Of a stretch of DNA of 64,000 bases, positions 9,681-19,197 are shown in pieces. A program made the position numbers and the translations under genes. Source of the DNA: Colwellia sp. 39_35_sub15_T18 (GTDB lineage Bacteria > Pseudomonadota > Gammaproteobacteria > Enterobacterales > Alteromonadaceae); assembly GCA_002162675.1 (NCBI GenBank), contig MAAE01000048.1, positions 1-64,000 of the forward strand, written 5' to 3'. Positions within the stretch are counted from its first letter, which is position 1; the number at the start of each line of letters is the position of its first letter. A model generated the notes under the pieces. That model did not search any database and was not told the origin of the DNA. It saw only the letters and a list, made by a program, of their open reading frames with translations.

Positions 9681-11867
9681 TTAAATTGCGCTAATACTTT
9701 GTTCGTCTAAACTCGCTTGAAAATTTTGTTGTAATGCCTGCACTATGTCATCATTTTTAAGTAGCTCTTTAGCATAATCGTAACGTTTGTCATTGATATG
9801 TGACTGTATTTGATAAGGATCAGCAACAGTTTCTTCAACTAAATTAATAGTAACAGTGATATTTTGTGATAAATACTGACTGACCGTTTGTTGCAGTTGC
9901 TGTTGTGCAACTTCAGTGTATAAATGCCTAGTTGCCTGATCTAAAGATAAGATCAAATGCTGCTCAGTCGAGCTTTCATCAATAGTGGCATGAATAGCTA
10001 ATTGCCTTAAGCGTGCGGTTAATTCCATCGAGTCAATCATGTGTGCCCATTGGTCAACTTGATTGGCTTTTTTTATGGTGGCGGGATCGATATTTTGTGC
10101 TTGATAAGGTTGCTCAGGCGCAAAATCCTCTACCTTCTTATCCACTTTACTGTCGTTGTCATTTTCACTTTTTTCTAAACCGTTATCAATAGGCTGAGCA
10201 ATAGCTTGACGCCCTGTGACGTCATGGGGCTTTTTTGCTTGCTGATCCAATTGTTTCTTTCGACTGCGCAACATGTTTCGACCCGCTAGCACAACGCTAA
10301 CCGGGCTATCAAAAAGAGTGTCCCCCGTAGCAGCTTGCGCTGTTGAAGGTTCAATTTCCCCTTGTTGTTTTGTATCCACAGCGCTGTTGTCTTCTGCTGT
10401 TATCGGTGCTGCCATTGGTGTTGACACAGGTTCATGAAGTTGGCTTGCTTGTTGTTCAATTTGTTGCATTTCTTGAGCGAGCTGTGTTTCTTGCACGGAC
10501 GATTCTGGCGGCGTTGCTAGCGGCTTATTTACTACAAGTTGCGTGTCTATCGGTTGTGCTTTTATAGGCGCAGGAACAATAGCTGCATCAACATTTTGTT
10601 GATGCTGCATCATATTTTCCGGCTCAACGGCGTCACTTGCGGCTACATCAGTGTCATTGAGCACTACTTCATCAAAGTCAATGCGATTCCTTGTTGACGA
10701 GATTATTGATGAAGTTGCTGTTGACGAGGTTTCAGCTGGCAAACTTGTCGCTACTTGCGGCAAAGAGACGGTATCTGAACTCTGCATGGGCTTAAAAGCA
10801 AACAAACGCAGTAAAGTCATATCAAAAGCCGCTTGTTCGTCTGCTGCGTAAGGTAAGTCTTTGCGACCATTGACACAAATTTGATAATACAATTGTACGT
10901 CTTCTGCTGACATGGCTTGACTGAATTTTTTCAGCAACTGTGCATGCTCAGGTGATAAATCAAAGTGCTGATCAACCAGTTGAAAAATGGCAATTTGATG
11001 AAATAACTGAATAAGTTCGGCAAATAAGCGGCTATAACTTGGTGCACAGCTGGCGATATCGGCGGTTATTGCCATCAAGTTTTCACCATCTTGCTTTAAA
11101 AGGGCAATAATTATTTTGTAGACCCAGTTTTGATTGATACCACCCAGCATTTGCACGATATTGGCTAAAACAATATTACCCTGCCCTTGAGCAATAGCTT
11201 GATCAGTAAGGCTTAATGAGTCTCGCATACTGCCACGGGCAGCTTTTGCCAATAAGGTCAGTGCGCCTTTTTCATGACTGACTTGCTCTTGAGATAATAT
11301 TTCTTCAAGTTTAGTTTCTATTTGCTTAACGGTAAGCGCTTTTAAATGAAATTGTAAACAGCGTGATAATACCGTTATTGGCAGTTTTTGTGGATCTGTG
11401 GTGGCGAGAATAAATTTTACATGCTCGGGTGGCTCTTCTAAGGTTTTTAACAAAGCATTGAAACTGTGACGAGAAAGCATGTGCACTTCATCAATCAAAT
11501 AGACTTTATAGCGACCACGGGTGGGCGCATATTGAACATTATCAAGAATTTCTCGCGTGTCATCGACTTTGGTTTTTGAGGCGGCATCAATTTCAAGTAA
11601 ATCAACAAAGCGACCTTGATCAATTTCTAAACAAGTATCACATTGACCACACGGGGTAACGGTAATGCCCGTTTCACAGTTTAAACTTTTAGCAAAAATT
11701 CGGGCAATAGTGGTTTTGCCAACACCACGAGTACCCGTAAAAAGATAGGCATGGTGTAATCGTTGTTGAGCTAACGCATTAACCAGCACGGTAACTACGT
11801 GTTCTTGCCCCATTAGCTCTTCAAATTTTTTAGGTCGCCATTTTCTGGCTAATACTTGATAGCTCAT
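9681..11867 (-). CDS. dnaX: DNA polymerase III subunits tau and gamma
   Basis: DnaX is the clamp-loader ATPase of the replicative polymerase; full-length tau also holds the core polymerases and DnaB. The 728-residue product has Walker A GTRGVGKT (residues 45-52), a zinc site (Cys64, Cys73, Cys76, Cys79), Walker B LIDEVH (near 126) and an arginine-finger SRC (LSRC near 170). A long low-complexity linker precedes the C-terminal tau domains, so it is longer than the 643-residue E. coli tau. Codons 544-546 read GCA-AAA-AAG, the frameshift heptamer; a -1 shift reaches TGA two codons later, giving a gamma of about 548 residues. The gene is cotranscribed with ybaB. Confidence 0.97.
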   Translation of the reverse strand: MSYQVLARKWRPKKFEELMGQEHVVTVLVNALAQQRLHHAYLFTGTRGVGKTTIARIFAKSLNCETGITVTPCGQCDTCLEIDQGRFVDLLEIDAASKTKVDDTREILDNVQYAPTRGRYKVYLIDEVHMLSRHSFNALLKTLEEPPEHVKFILATTDPQKLPITVLSRCLQFHLKALTVKQIETKLEEILSQEQVSHEKGALTLLAKAARGSMRDSLSLTDQAIAQGQGNIVLANIVQMLGGINQNWVYKIIIALLKQDGENLMAITADIASCAPSYSRLFAELIQLFHQIAIFQLVDQHFDLSPEHAQLLKKFSQAMSAEDVQLYYQICVNGRKDLPYAADEQAAFDMTLLRLFAFKPMQSSDTVSLPQVATSLPAETSSTATSSIISSTRNRIDFDEVVLNDTDVAASDAVEPENMMQHQQNVDAAIVPAPIKAQPIDTQLVVNKPLATPPESSVQETQLAQEMQQIEQQASQLHEPVSTPMAAPITAEDNSAVDTKQQGEIEPSTAQAATGDTLFDSPVSVVLAGRNMLRSRKKQLDQQAKKPHDVTGRQAIAQPIDNGLEKSENDNDSKVDKKVEDFAPEQPYQAQNIDPATIKKANQVDQWAHMIDSMELTARLRQLAIHATIDESSTEQHLILSLDQATRHLYTEVAQQQLQQTVSQYLSQNITVTINLVEETVADPYQIQSHINDKRYDYAKELLKNDDIVQALQQNFQASLDEQSISAI
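10222..10236 (-). promoter_or_regulatory. Programmed -1 frameshift site in dnaX
   Basis: The slippery heptamer A-AAA-AAG occupies 10230-10236 in the reading frame (GCA AAA AAG). After a -1 slip the next codons are GCC CCA TGA, with the stop at 10222-10224. E. coli dnaX uses the same heptamer with a stop just after it. A short stem (TGACG / CGTCA) can form downstream. I see only a weak upstream ribosome-binding-like sequence. Confidence 0.8.
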
Positions 11868-11953
11868 ACTCTTTATCTTCTTATTATTCGCACATTACCA
11901 CTCGTCACTAATTACTAATTTATTATGAGTAATTATCAATGACTGTTTAATCT

Positions 11954-12499
11954 TTATTTACCGTCATATTGTACCAGAGAAAAATGAGATAAATTCATCG
12001 CTTGTAAGCGTTTTTCACCCCCTAGATCAGGCAAGGAAATAACAAAACCTGCGTCTTTTACTTGCGCGCCAACGCGTCTAATTAACTTAGTGGTTGCTTC
12101 AATGGTGCCACCGGTTGCGAGCAAGTCATCAATGATCAATACTTTATCATCAGATGTTAAGGCATCACGGTGAATTTCTAGAATATCTTCGCCGTATTCT
12201 AATTGATAAGCTTGAGCAAATGTTGCCCGAGGTAATTTACCCGGTTTACGTACCGGTACAAAACCAATACCTAAGGCGAGTGCTAACGGTGCACCAAATA
12301 AAAAGCCTCTAGCTTCGGTGCCGACAACCTTGGTAAAACCTTGATTTTTATATTTATCTGTTAACAAGTTCATCGTTAAAGTAAATGCCTCGGCATCTTC
12401 TAATAAACTGGTTACATCACGGAAAAGTATTCCTTGAACAGGATAGTCAGGGATAGTTTTGATAGCGGCTTGTAGCTGCGCCAATTGTTGTTCATTCAT
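11954..12499 (-). CDS. apt: Adenine phosphoribosyltransferase
   Basis: Apt makes AMP from adenine and PRPP in purine salvage. The protein shows the PRPP-binding motif [13 protein letters not shown], the conserved [15 protein letters not shown] and [11 protein letters not shown] segments, and normal length (181 residues from this start). The open frame begins with TTG at 12514; ATG at 12499 matches the usual N-terminus better, so that start is used. It lies directly upstream of dnaX on the same strand, the usual gammaproteobacterial order (apt-dnaX-ybaB-recR), with 86 bp between. Confidence 0.95.
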   Translation of the reverse strand: MNEQQLAQLQAAIKTIPDYPVQGILFRDVTSLLEDAEAFTLTMNLLTDKYKNQGFTKVVGTEARGFLFGAPLALALGIGFVPVRKPGKLPRATFAQAYQLEYGEDILEIHRDALTSDDKVLIIDDLLATGGTIEATTKLIRRVGAQVKDAGFVISLPDLGGEKRLQAMNLSHFSLVQYDGK

Positions 12500-12619
12500 T
12501 TTATTATTCTTCAACTAATGTTAACAATGTTAATGGGCTAAAGAATAAAACAATTTAAGGGACATTTATAGTGTCGAAAGACTTTTTATATGGCAATTTA
12601 TGACGCATTCGTTACTAAT

Positions 12620-13018
12620 TTAAGATGCATTCGTTGACATAGTAGTTTCTAATGACAACTCAGCTAATAATGAAGAAACTGTTGATAAGAACTGACTTTC
12701 ATTAAGTGGCTTAATCAGTACTTGTCCGAATAAGTTAGCCTCAGGTAGTCGTGCTATGTTTTCTTTAGGTTGCGTGGTAATAAATACAATAGGCGTGTTA
12801 GCATACTGGGTAGTTTGCTTAATATTTTTACTAAGCAAAGCGCCATTCATTAGTGGCATAAGGTGATCAATAACAAAAAGTTGATAATTACCTTGCTGCG
12901 CTTTTTCAAAGCCATCTAAGCCATTAACCGCAGTATCAACATTATAGCCACGCGCCACTAGAAGCTGGCTAAGACTATCACGAATGCTTTTTTTATCATC
13001 AACAACTAATATATTCAT
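12620..13018 (-). CDS. Single-domain response regulator
   Basis: A stand-alone receiver domain of 132 residues. The acidic pair Asp7-Asp8, phosphoacceptor Asp51 (LFVIDHLMP), Thr81 and Lys103 (LIKP) are all present, so it should be phosphorylatable. There is no output domain; a short C-terminal extension follows. Such proteins act by binding partners, as in chemotaxis or histidine-kinase phosphorelays. No histidine kinase lies nearby, so its partner is unknown. It sits alone between apt and pgi. Confidence 0.88.
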   Translation of the reverse strand: MNILVVDDKKSIRDSLSQLLVARGYNVDTAVNGLDGFEKAQQGNYQLFVIDHLMPLMNGALLSKNIKQTTQYANTPIVFITTQPKENIARLPEANLFGQVLIKPLNESQFLSTVSSLLAELSLETTMSTNAS

Positions 13019-13155
13019 AAAACTTACAACTCTTTATATTCAATAAGCATTCAATAAGCTAGGAATTATGCCAAGCGACAACCAGCTTTTTACGGCGCAT
13101 ATTTTACCTTATTTACGCCGACAGTGAACAGCTTTTTTGAATTATTAATAGGGGT

Positions 13156-14793
13156 TTATGTAAGTGAATGTTTTTGTACAAAAGTTTTAATTAAATTGAC
13201 ATTAGAGGGTGACATTTGATGTTCAGCATTGCCGTCATTCATTAACGCAAGTACTTGTTCGCCTAAGTGTTTACCTAACTCAACGCCCCATTGATCATAA
13301 GAATTAATTTGCCATAGCACGCCCTGAACAAAAATTTTATGCTCATATAGTGCTAAAATAGCGCCTAGTGTTTCTGGCGATAATGACTGCATTAATAAGG
13401 TATTACTCGGCGTATTACCTTTCATCGTTTTATGGCGGGCTATACGCTGTATTTCTTCACGGCTCATGCCCTGTTTTTTCAGCTCAGCCTCAACTTGCGG
13501 CAATGTTTTCCCTTGCATCAAGGCTTCACTTTGAGCAAAACAGTTTGCCACTAGTACTTTATGATGCTCTTCAAGATCGCTAGTGCCTTGTAGCGCAACA
13601 ATAAAATCAGTGGGGATAACTTCATCACTTTGATGCATAAGTTGCATAAAAGCATGTTGACCATTAGTGCCTTCTTGACCAAACACTATCGGCGCAGTAG
13701 CCCAAGCTAACTTGTCGCCTTGCTTTGATACCGACTTACCATTACTTTCCATATCGGTTTGCTGTAAGTAACCGGGTAATGCCCTTAAGGCGTGATCATA
13801 AGGCAATACCGCTAAGCTTTGATAATGTAACGCATTTCTGTTCCACATCCCTATTAATGCCATCAGCACAGGCATGTTTTGCTCAAAATCAGCCGTTTTA
13901 AAATGCTGATCCATCTGATAAGCACCTTGCTTTAATCGAGCGAAATTATCATTACCTATCGCTAAGGCTAACGGTAAGCCTACCGCTGACCATAATGAAA
14001 ACCGACCACCAACCCAGTCCCACATAGGTAGAACATGCGCAGGATTCAGGCCAAACTCTGCAGCCTTTTCAACATTGCTGCTGACTGCAAACCATTGCTT
14101 TTCAATTGCAGCTGGGGAGCCAAGCTCTGCTAGCATCCAATTTTTAATCGCTTTGGCGTTAAGTAGGGTTTCTTGGGTGGTAAAGGTTTTAGAAATAACC
14201 ACCACTAAGGTTGTGGCGGCATTCAGCTTGGCTAGTTTTTCGACTACCGCAGCGCCATCAACATTGGCAAGTACATGCAAATGTAAACCAGTACTATGAT
14301 ACGGATGCAAAGCACTCAGCCCAACTTTAATGCCGTAATATGAGCCGCCAATGCCAATGGCGATAACATTAATGAACTTAGCGCCCGTTGAACTAGTGAG
14401 TTTACCTTGATAAACATCGTCAACAATTTTAGCCATTTGTTGCTCAGTTGCTATCACTTGTTCACTTGTCTGCTCGGCTAGTACATGCCGTTTAACAGCT
14501 TCAGGCGCTCTTAATACCGTGTGTAAAACAGCTCGCTGCTCGGTATTGTTTATCTCATCACCAGCGAACATGCTGTTAATTTTATCAACCAGCTGATTTT
14601 CTTTCGCCCAAGCGATAAGTCTGCTTAACTCGTCTTGGCTAATATTTTGTTTGGAGTAGTCTAAAAATAATCCTGCCGCAGTAAGGCTAAAGTCTTCGGC
14701 CCTATTTCCCTCATTAAACAAAGATAAAATAGTGCGGTTTTCCGCTTGCTTTATGTCTGCCTTTATCTCCGCTATTTCAGTAAAAAAATCCAT
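13156..14793 (-). CDS. pgi: Glucose-6-phosphate isomerase
   Basis: Pgi interconverts glucose 6-phosphate and fructose 6-phosphate in glycolysis and gluconeogenesis. At 545 residues it matches the bacterial/eukaryotic long form. Signature regions are clear: WDWVGGRFSLWSAVG near residue 258, GQEGTNGQHAFMQLMHQ near 372 with the catalytic Glu and His, and GVELGKHLG near 507 with the catalytic Lys. The gene stands alone on the minus strand. Confidence 0.97.
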   Translation of the reverse strand: MDFFTEIAEIKADIKQAENRTILSLFNEGNRAEDFSLTAAGLFLDYSKQNISQDELSRLIAWAKENQLVDKINSMFAGDEINNTEQRAVLHTVLRAPEAVKRHVLAEQTSEQVIATEQQMAKIVDDVYQGKLTSSTGAKFINVIAIGIGGSYYGIKVGLSALHPYHSTGLHLHVLANVDGAAVVEKLAKLNAATTLVVVISKTFTTQETLLNAKAIKNWMLAELGSPAAIEKQWFAVSSNVEKAAEFGLNPAHVLPMWDWVGGRFSLWSAVGLPLALAIGNDNFARLKQGAYQMDQHFKTADFEQNMPVLMALIGMWNRNALHYQSLAVLPYDHALRALPGYLQQTDMESNGKSVSKQGDKLAWATAPIVFGQEGTNGQHAFMQLMHQSDEVIPTDFIVALQGTSDLEEHHKVLVANCFAQSEALMQGKTLPQVEAELKKQGMSREEIQRIARHKTMKGNTPSNTLLMQSLSPETLGAILALYEHKIFVQGVLWQINSYDQWGVELGKHLGEQVLALMNDGNAEHQMSPSNVNLIKTFVQKHSLT

Positions 14794-14831
14794 CTTATAA
14801 ATACTTCTCTTTATTAATTATTACTTGCTAA

Positions 14832-15761
14832 TTACTTGCTAAGTAGGTGTTCAAGAGCACCGGTAATCGCGGCAACTTGCGCTATAATGCAGTTTTCATC
14901 GTCTACTTTGGGACTGTCGGGATAAACTTCTGTCGTCGTGACATAAGTTGCATCAGTGAGTCCCATGCAAAGCCCTAATGCTCGCCCTGCATAGTTGATC
15001 ACGCCAAATTGCGCTAATTCAACACCTATTAACTGACCATTTTCATCCGCAGGAGCAATATGAGTGACTTTTTCAACGGCATTAATAATCGCTAATTGAA
15101 AGTCAGTTTGAGGATTAAGGGTATTGCCAACTAAATAAAAGCCGTCTGGAATATTCCAAAGTTTTTGCTCAAGGGCATCACGTGCTGATAGTGCTGGTCT
15201 AAAAACGCTATTATCGGTATCGGTAGTTTCATGTAAGTCGACATGAACAAAAATATCAAGGTTAAGTGATTGTATAAAAGTCATTAATGCTGCTGACTCT
15301 TGTGCTGGGCTATCAGCATAAAAGGAGCGGTTAGGATCTATAGCGTTAGGATTCCAACGATTAATGGTTTCATAACCCCAAGGGCTAACACAAGGCACGA
15401 CTAAAACATTAAAAAAATCACTATAATTTGAGCCTTGGCCATTTATTTGGTTTTGTAAAAAGCGCAACGCCCCTTGTACACCACTGGTTTCATAACCATG
15501 AACACCGCCAGTCACGAGCACGGTTTTTCTACCCTGTTGCCAATGCTTGCTTTTTAACGCAAATAACGGGTATCGCTGCTCATCAATAGCTAAGGCATCA
15601 TATTGAATAACATCATAAAAAGGTGACAATGCCTCAATTTCACTAATAACCTCGTCTTGATAAGAACGCTTAATGCTTTGTTGTTCAAACCACTGCTGCT
15701 TTTCAATGTTAGCCCATTTTTTTCCTGCGCTACCAATGGGATATGCAAGGTTATCAGTCAT
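14832..15761 (-). CDS. M14-family zinc metallocarboxypeptidase-like protein
   Basis: A 309-residue cytoplasmic protein (no signal peptide) of the M14 zinc peptidase/deacylase fold. Zinc ligands are visible as GGVHGYETSG (His88, Glu91) and VDLHETTD (His177), and a likely catalytic Glu in TTTEVYPDSP near residue 277. Members of this branch resemble succinylglutamate desuccinylase as well as carboxypeptidases, so the substrate (peptide or N-acyl amino acid) is uncertain. It lies 38 bp upstream of pgi and could be cotranscribed with it. Confidence 0.85.
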   Translation of the reverse strand: MTDNLAYPIGSAGKKWANIEKQQWFEQQSIKRSYQDEVISEIEALSPFYDVIQYDALAIDEQRYPLFALKSKHWQQGRKTVLVTGGVHGYETSGVQGALRFLQNQINGQGSNYSDFFNVLVVPCVSPWGYETINRWNPNAIDPNRSFYADSPAQESAALMTFIQSLNLDIFVHVDLHETTDTDNSVFRPALSARDALEQKLWNIPDGFYLVGNTLNPQTDFQLAIINAVEKVTHIAPADENGQLIGVELAQFGVINYAGRALGLCMGLTDATYVTTTEVYPDSPKVDDENCIIAQVAAITGALEHLLSK

Positions 15762-15821
15762 ATTTCACCTATTACTTTTAATAGCGTTTTTAATTAACGT
15801 TTAAAATTAAGTTAATGATGC

Positions 15822-16397
15822 TTATTTAGAGTCAGCTCGACCCATAAATTTACGATCTTCAGTGTTCACTTTAATTTTATCACCGGTAGAAATATGCTCA
15901 GGTACTTGCACAGTTAAACCTGTTGAAAGCATTGCCGGTTTAGTACGTGCAGTAGCACTACCGCCTTTAATAGACGGGTCGGTTTCAGTAATCACAAGTT
16001 CAACACTGGCAGGAAGATCAACTGCGACAGGTACATCATCAACAATAATCACCGACATCCCTTGCGTGTCTTCATTAATAAATAATAACTCTTCGCTAAT
16101 GCTGTCTTTATTCAAGTTATATGGCGTGTAATCTTCATTATCCATAAAAACATATTCATCGCCATCTATGTATGAAAACATTGATGGGCGACGACTTAAA
16201 TCAGCAAAGTTCAGCATATCATCCGCTTTAAAGGTTTCATCCACTTTTGAGCCTGTCACTACGTCGTACAAACGCATACGATATAAACTACCGCCTGCTC
16301 GGCCTTGTGGTACAGAACGAGTAATATCTCGAACAATTAATACTTTACCATTGTGCTCTATTGCCGCATTTTTCTTTATGTCGCTTGCCTTTGGCAT
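15822..16397 (-). CDS. efpL: Elongation factor P-like protein EfpL (YeiP)
   Basis: EfpL rescues ribosomes stalled on polyproline and some other motifs. The 191-residue protein starts [10 protein letters not shown] and aligns along its length with E. coli YeiP, including [14 protein letters not shown] and the final [10 protein letters not shown]. Arg33 sits in the loop QGRAGG, the position of the modified lysine of EF-P; this arginine is the hallmark of EfpL, which needs no lysyl modification. The open frame extends 40 codons upstream, but ATG at 16397 has an AAGGA site and gives the family N-terminus. A divergent-looking repeat region lies upstream. Confidence 0.95.
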   Translation of the reverse strand: MPKASDIKKNAAIEHNGKVLIVRDITRSVPQGRAGGSLYRMRLYDVVTGSKVDETFKADDMLNFADLSRRPSMFSYIDGDEYVFMDNEDYTPYNLNKDSISEELLFINEDTQGMSVIIVDDVPVAVDLPASVELVITETDPSIKGGSATARTKPAMLSTGLTVQVPEHISTGDKIKVNTEDRKFMGRADSK

Positions 16398-16528
16398 AGG
16401 GAGTTCCTTAAATCTTAAATTAATTATAAGCAAAAATTTAGCTGAGAAAATACCACGAACACACAGTAATGCAAGTGTTGAATCAATCAAATGATCACAA
16501 CAGTGTAATACAACCAAGATAGTAACTG

Positions 16529-16631
16529 TTTACCACCGAGCCACGATGCTTCACCGAGGGCTCTTCGAGCCTGCACTGAGGATTAATTATTCTCGGTGTA
16601 GTACGACTTTTTCGGTACTCTCTGTGGTAAA
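16529..16631 (+). repeat. Dispersed palindromic element, copy A
   Basis: Starts TTTACCACCGAG and ends CTCTGTGGTAAA, 12-bp terminal inverted repeats with one mismatch. A core hairpin GGCTC-TTC-GAGCC lies at 16559-16571. The outer flanks (AGTAACTG before, TTTAATAAATAC after) also recur around other copies. No coding capacity. It sits upstream of efpL, beside copy B in the same orientation. Confidence 0.9.
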
Positions 16632-16671
16632 TGTTTTTGAGTTTAATAAATACAAAACAACAATAACAAGG

Positions 16672-16775
16672 TTTACCACCGAGTCTCGATGCTCAACAGA
16701 GGGCTCTTCGAGCCTACACAGAGGCTTTATTATACTCGGTGTAGTGCGAAGCACCTCAGTGTTCTCTGTGGTAAA
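16672..16775 (+). repeat. Dispersed palindromic element, copy B
   Basis: Same family as copy A, 40 bp further on and in the same orientation: TTTACCACCGAG at the left, CTCTGTGGTAAA at the right, with the GGCTC-TTC-GAGCC core. The arms between the core and the ends (ACTCGGTGTAGTGCG) show the consensus of the family better than copy A. Confidence 0.9.
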
Positions 16776-16813
16776 TATATTCTTTATCTACACGAAGAAA
16801 ATCACTCAAAAAA

Positions 16814-16844
16814 GAAGGCTAGTGTAAATATTACACTAGCCTTC
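16814..16844 (-). terminator. Rho-independent terminator of the 57-aa gene
   Basis: A perfect 14-bp stem (GAAGGCTAGTGTAA / TTACACTAGCCTTC) with a 3-base loop is followed on the minus strand by TTTTTT. It lies 47 bp beyond the stop of the small minus-strand gene and should end its transcript. Confidence 0.9.
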
Positions 16845-16891
16845 AATATTCTAATTTATTTTGCTTAATTTTCTTAACTTGAGAAAAGCGG

Positions 16892-17065
16892 TTACTCGTA
16901 AGAGCGCTCTAACCATGCTATTTGCAGCTTTAACTCAGCAATTTCATTATGGGCATCAGCTAATTCTTGCTGGCTAGTTTTTTGCTCGTTAGTGCGATTG
17001 CCTTCAATAGAGACAGCATTCAACTCAGTATTATTTGACATATTACTTCTATCCTCGTGGGCCAT
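16892..17065 (-). CDS. Small hypothetical protein, predicted coiled coil
   Basis: A 57-codon gene between the repeats and yeiH. ATG at 17065 is preceded by GAGGGGG at good spacing; a second ATG at 17041 has a poorer site, so the upstream start is chosen. The C-terminal half (QQELADAHNEIAELKLQIAW) has heptad leucines and isoleucines typical of a short coiled coil. The chain ends LERSYE. It resembles SlyX in size and character, but I cannot show homology. A strong terminator follows at 16814-16844, so it is probably a single-gene transcript. Confidence 0.65.
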   Translation of the reverse strand: MAHEDRSNMSNNTELNAVSIEGNRTNEQKTSQQELADAHNEIAELKLQIAWLERSYE

Positions 17066-17151
17066 GGTACCCCCTCAATATTGGTTGTTAGACATGTATT
17101 ATTACATAGCCGATTACAAAAGTAATATTTTTGCATCGATATTATTACTAT

Positions 17152-18186
17152 TCACACCAACAATATTGTCAAAGCATAACCCGCAAGCATCAAGTAAAAA
17201 AACAAAATTGTTGCCAAATAAACTGGCTTAAAACCAATACCTTTAAATTTTTCTATACGGGTTTCCATGCCTAGTGCTGTCATGGCCATCGTTAAGGCAA
17301 AAGTATCAAGGCCATTGATGTTATTAACGACATTAGCTGAGAGTAAATTCAATGAATTAAAAGCCACCATAGCAATAAAGCCAACAGCAAACCAAGGTAT
17401 GGTAATGTTTGATTTCTTCAAACTTTTTGTGCCTGTCGCTTGCAACACTTTACTGGGCAACCAAACACCTAATAGCACTAAAAATGGCGCGAGTAGCATA
17501 ACTCGTAACATTTTTACGATAACAGCCGTATTAGCAACGTCGGCATTAATAACATGACCCGCACCAACAACATGCGCCACTTCGTGCAAGGTTCCACCTA
17601 AATAAACGCCCATGCCCTGCTCGCTCAGTGCTAGCAAACCATCTTGATACAGAAAAGGGTAAAGAAACATAGCTATGGTGCCAAATACCACCACAGTGGC
17701 GACGGCTATACTCGCTTTATACGGCTCAGCTTTAAGTACTGGCTCAGTTGCCAGCACAGCTGCAGCACCACAAATAGAGCTACCGGCACTAATTAATATA
17801 CTGGTGTCGCGATCTAGTTTTAACAGCTTAGTACCAACCAAATAACCCAATATAAAGGTAGTGCCAACAATCGCTAAGCTATAGGTTATGCCAACCACTC
17901 CGACATCGGCCACCTCTTGGAATGTTAGTCGAAAGCCATAAAAAATAATGCCGACACGCAAAATGGTTTTGGTGGAAAAAATTACTCCTGCCTGCCACTT
18001 ATCAGGAAAGTCTCTACCTAAACTATTGCCATAAATAATCCCCAGCCCTATGCCAATGATTAATGGACTAATAGCAAATTGTTGACAAATAACAAAGTCA
18101 GCCAAATAAGTTGCCGTGGTAGCTAATAAAACAACAAATAAGATACCGTGTAAAGTGTTCGCGCTATTGTTAATTGAAAAAGCCAT
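17152..18186 (-). CDS. yeiH: YeiH/UPF0324 family membrane transporter
   Basis: A 344-residue polytopic inner-membrane protein of the YeiH (putative sulfate exporter) family. About ten hydrophobic segments are visible; family motifs include GIGLGIIYGNSLGR, RVGIIFYGFRLTFQEV, SSICGAAAVLATEPV and GGTLHEVAHVVGAG. The LysR gene yeiE is divergent with 132 bp between the starts, as in enterobacteria, which suggests that YeiE controls yeiH. The transported substrate is not proven; sulfur anions are the usual suggestion. Confidence 0.92.
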   Translation of the reverse strand: MAFSINNSANTLHGILFVVLLATTATYLADFVICQQFAISPLIIGIGLGIIYGNSLGRDFPDKWQAGVIFSTKTILRVGIIFYGFRLTFQEVADVGVVGITYSLAIVGTTFILGYLVGTKLLKLDRDTSILISAGSSICGAAAVLATEPVLKAEPYKASIAVATVVVFGTIAMFLYPFLYQDGLLALSEQGMGVYLGGTLHEVAHVVGAGHVINADVANTAVIVKMLRVMLLAPFLVLLGVWLPSKVLQATGTKSLKKSNITIPWFAVGFIAMVAFNSLNLLSANVVNNINGLDTFALTMAMTALGMETRIEKFKGIGFKPVYLATILFFYLMLAGYALTILLV

Positions 18187-18318
18187 GATGATTGCTCTTG
18201 TTTATACTGTTTAAGCACAATATATCCCTGACATTAAAATAAATAAAACAGATGTTTTCGATGTGATATATTAAAAAAACTAATGTATAGCTAGAATACT
18301 TCAAAATGCGAGTGTCGA

Positions 18319-19197
18319 ATGAATATAACCTTAAAGCAACTGACTGTATTTACCGCTACCGCTCGACTTGAAGGGATAACTAAAGCAGCACAAGAGTTAT
18401 GTTTAACGCAATCTGCTGCCAGCCAATCACTAAAAGAGCTGGAGAGTATTTTAGGTTATGAGTTATTTAGTCGTTTTGGCCGAAAACTAGCGATCAACGA
18501 GCAAGGTAAAGACTTACTCAATAAAGCCAACCAAATGCTGGCCTTGCAAGCTCAAATTCAGCAACCACAAAATAATACCCTACAAGGGGTTTTGAATGTC
18601 GCGGCAAGTGTCACGATTGGCTCTTATGTTATGCCTGAATTATTGGCCAACTTTGTTGAAAAACACCCTTTAGTCGAGCCAAAGTTGTTTATCAGTAACT
18701 CTGAAGGCGTTATTGCCAGATTAATGGCTGGACAAGCGCATATAGGGCTTATTGAAGCCCCCATCAGTCATCAGCAATTACTTATTTCACCTTGGTGTGA
18801 TGATCAACTAGCCATTTTTTGTAGTCAACATCACCCCTTGGCTGAGCAAGAAAAACTAACTATCAAGCAAATGTCAGCGCAACGTTGGATATTGCGAGAG
18901 CATGGCTCAGGTACTCGCTCGGTGTTTATCTCAGCAATGCAACAGCAAGGTGCCACGGTTAACAATAGTATGGATTTAGCCAGACAAGAAGCGATAAAGC
19001 AAGCCGTTAAGGCCAAGTTGGGATTAGGGGTGTTGTCATATTTATCAATAAAACAAGAATTAACATTTGGCCTATTTAAACAACTGCAGACACCGTTAAA
19101 TTTAAATAGGCAATTTTCTATTGCTCAATCAAGACACTTTACTAACAATCCGCTAGTACAAGCCTTTCATGAGTTTTTAGTAGTAACTACCACATAA
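18319..19197 (+). CDS. yeiE: LysR-family regulator YeiE
   Basis: A 292-residue LysR-type regulator. The winged helix-turn-helix is at residues about 1-62 (TKAAQELCLTQSAASQSLKE), followed by a periplasmic-binding-protein-like effector domain that begins near residue 90. It is divergently placed from yeiH, the same arrangement as E. coli yeiE/yeiH, where YeiE responds to sulfite. The last 11 bp overlap the 3' end of the convergent yaiL gene. Confidence 0.9.
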   Translation: MNITLKQLTVFTATARLEGITKAAQELCLTQSAASQSLKELESILGYELFSRFGRKLAINEQGKDLLNKANQMLALQAQIQQPQNNTLQGVLNVAASVTIGSYVMPELLANFVEKHPLVEPKLFISNSEGVIARLMAGQAHIGLIEAPISHQQLLISPWCDDQLAIFCSQHHPLAEQEKLTIKQMSAQRWILREHGSGTRSVFISAMQQQGATVNNSMDLARQEAIKQAVKAKLGLGVLSYLSIKQELTFGLFKQLQTPLNLNRQFSIAQSRHFTNNPLVQAFHEFLVVTTT

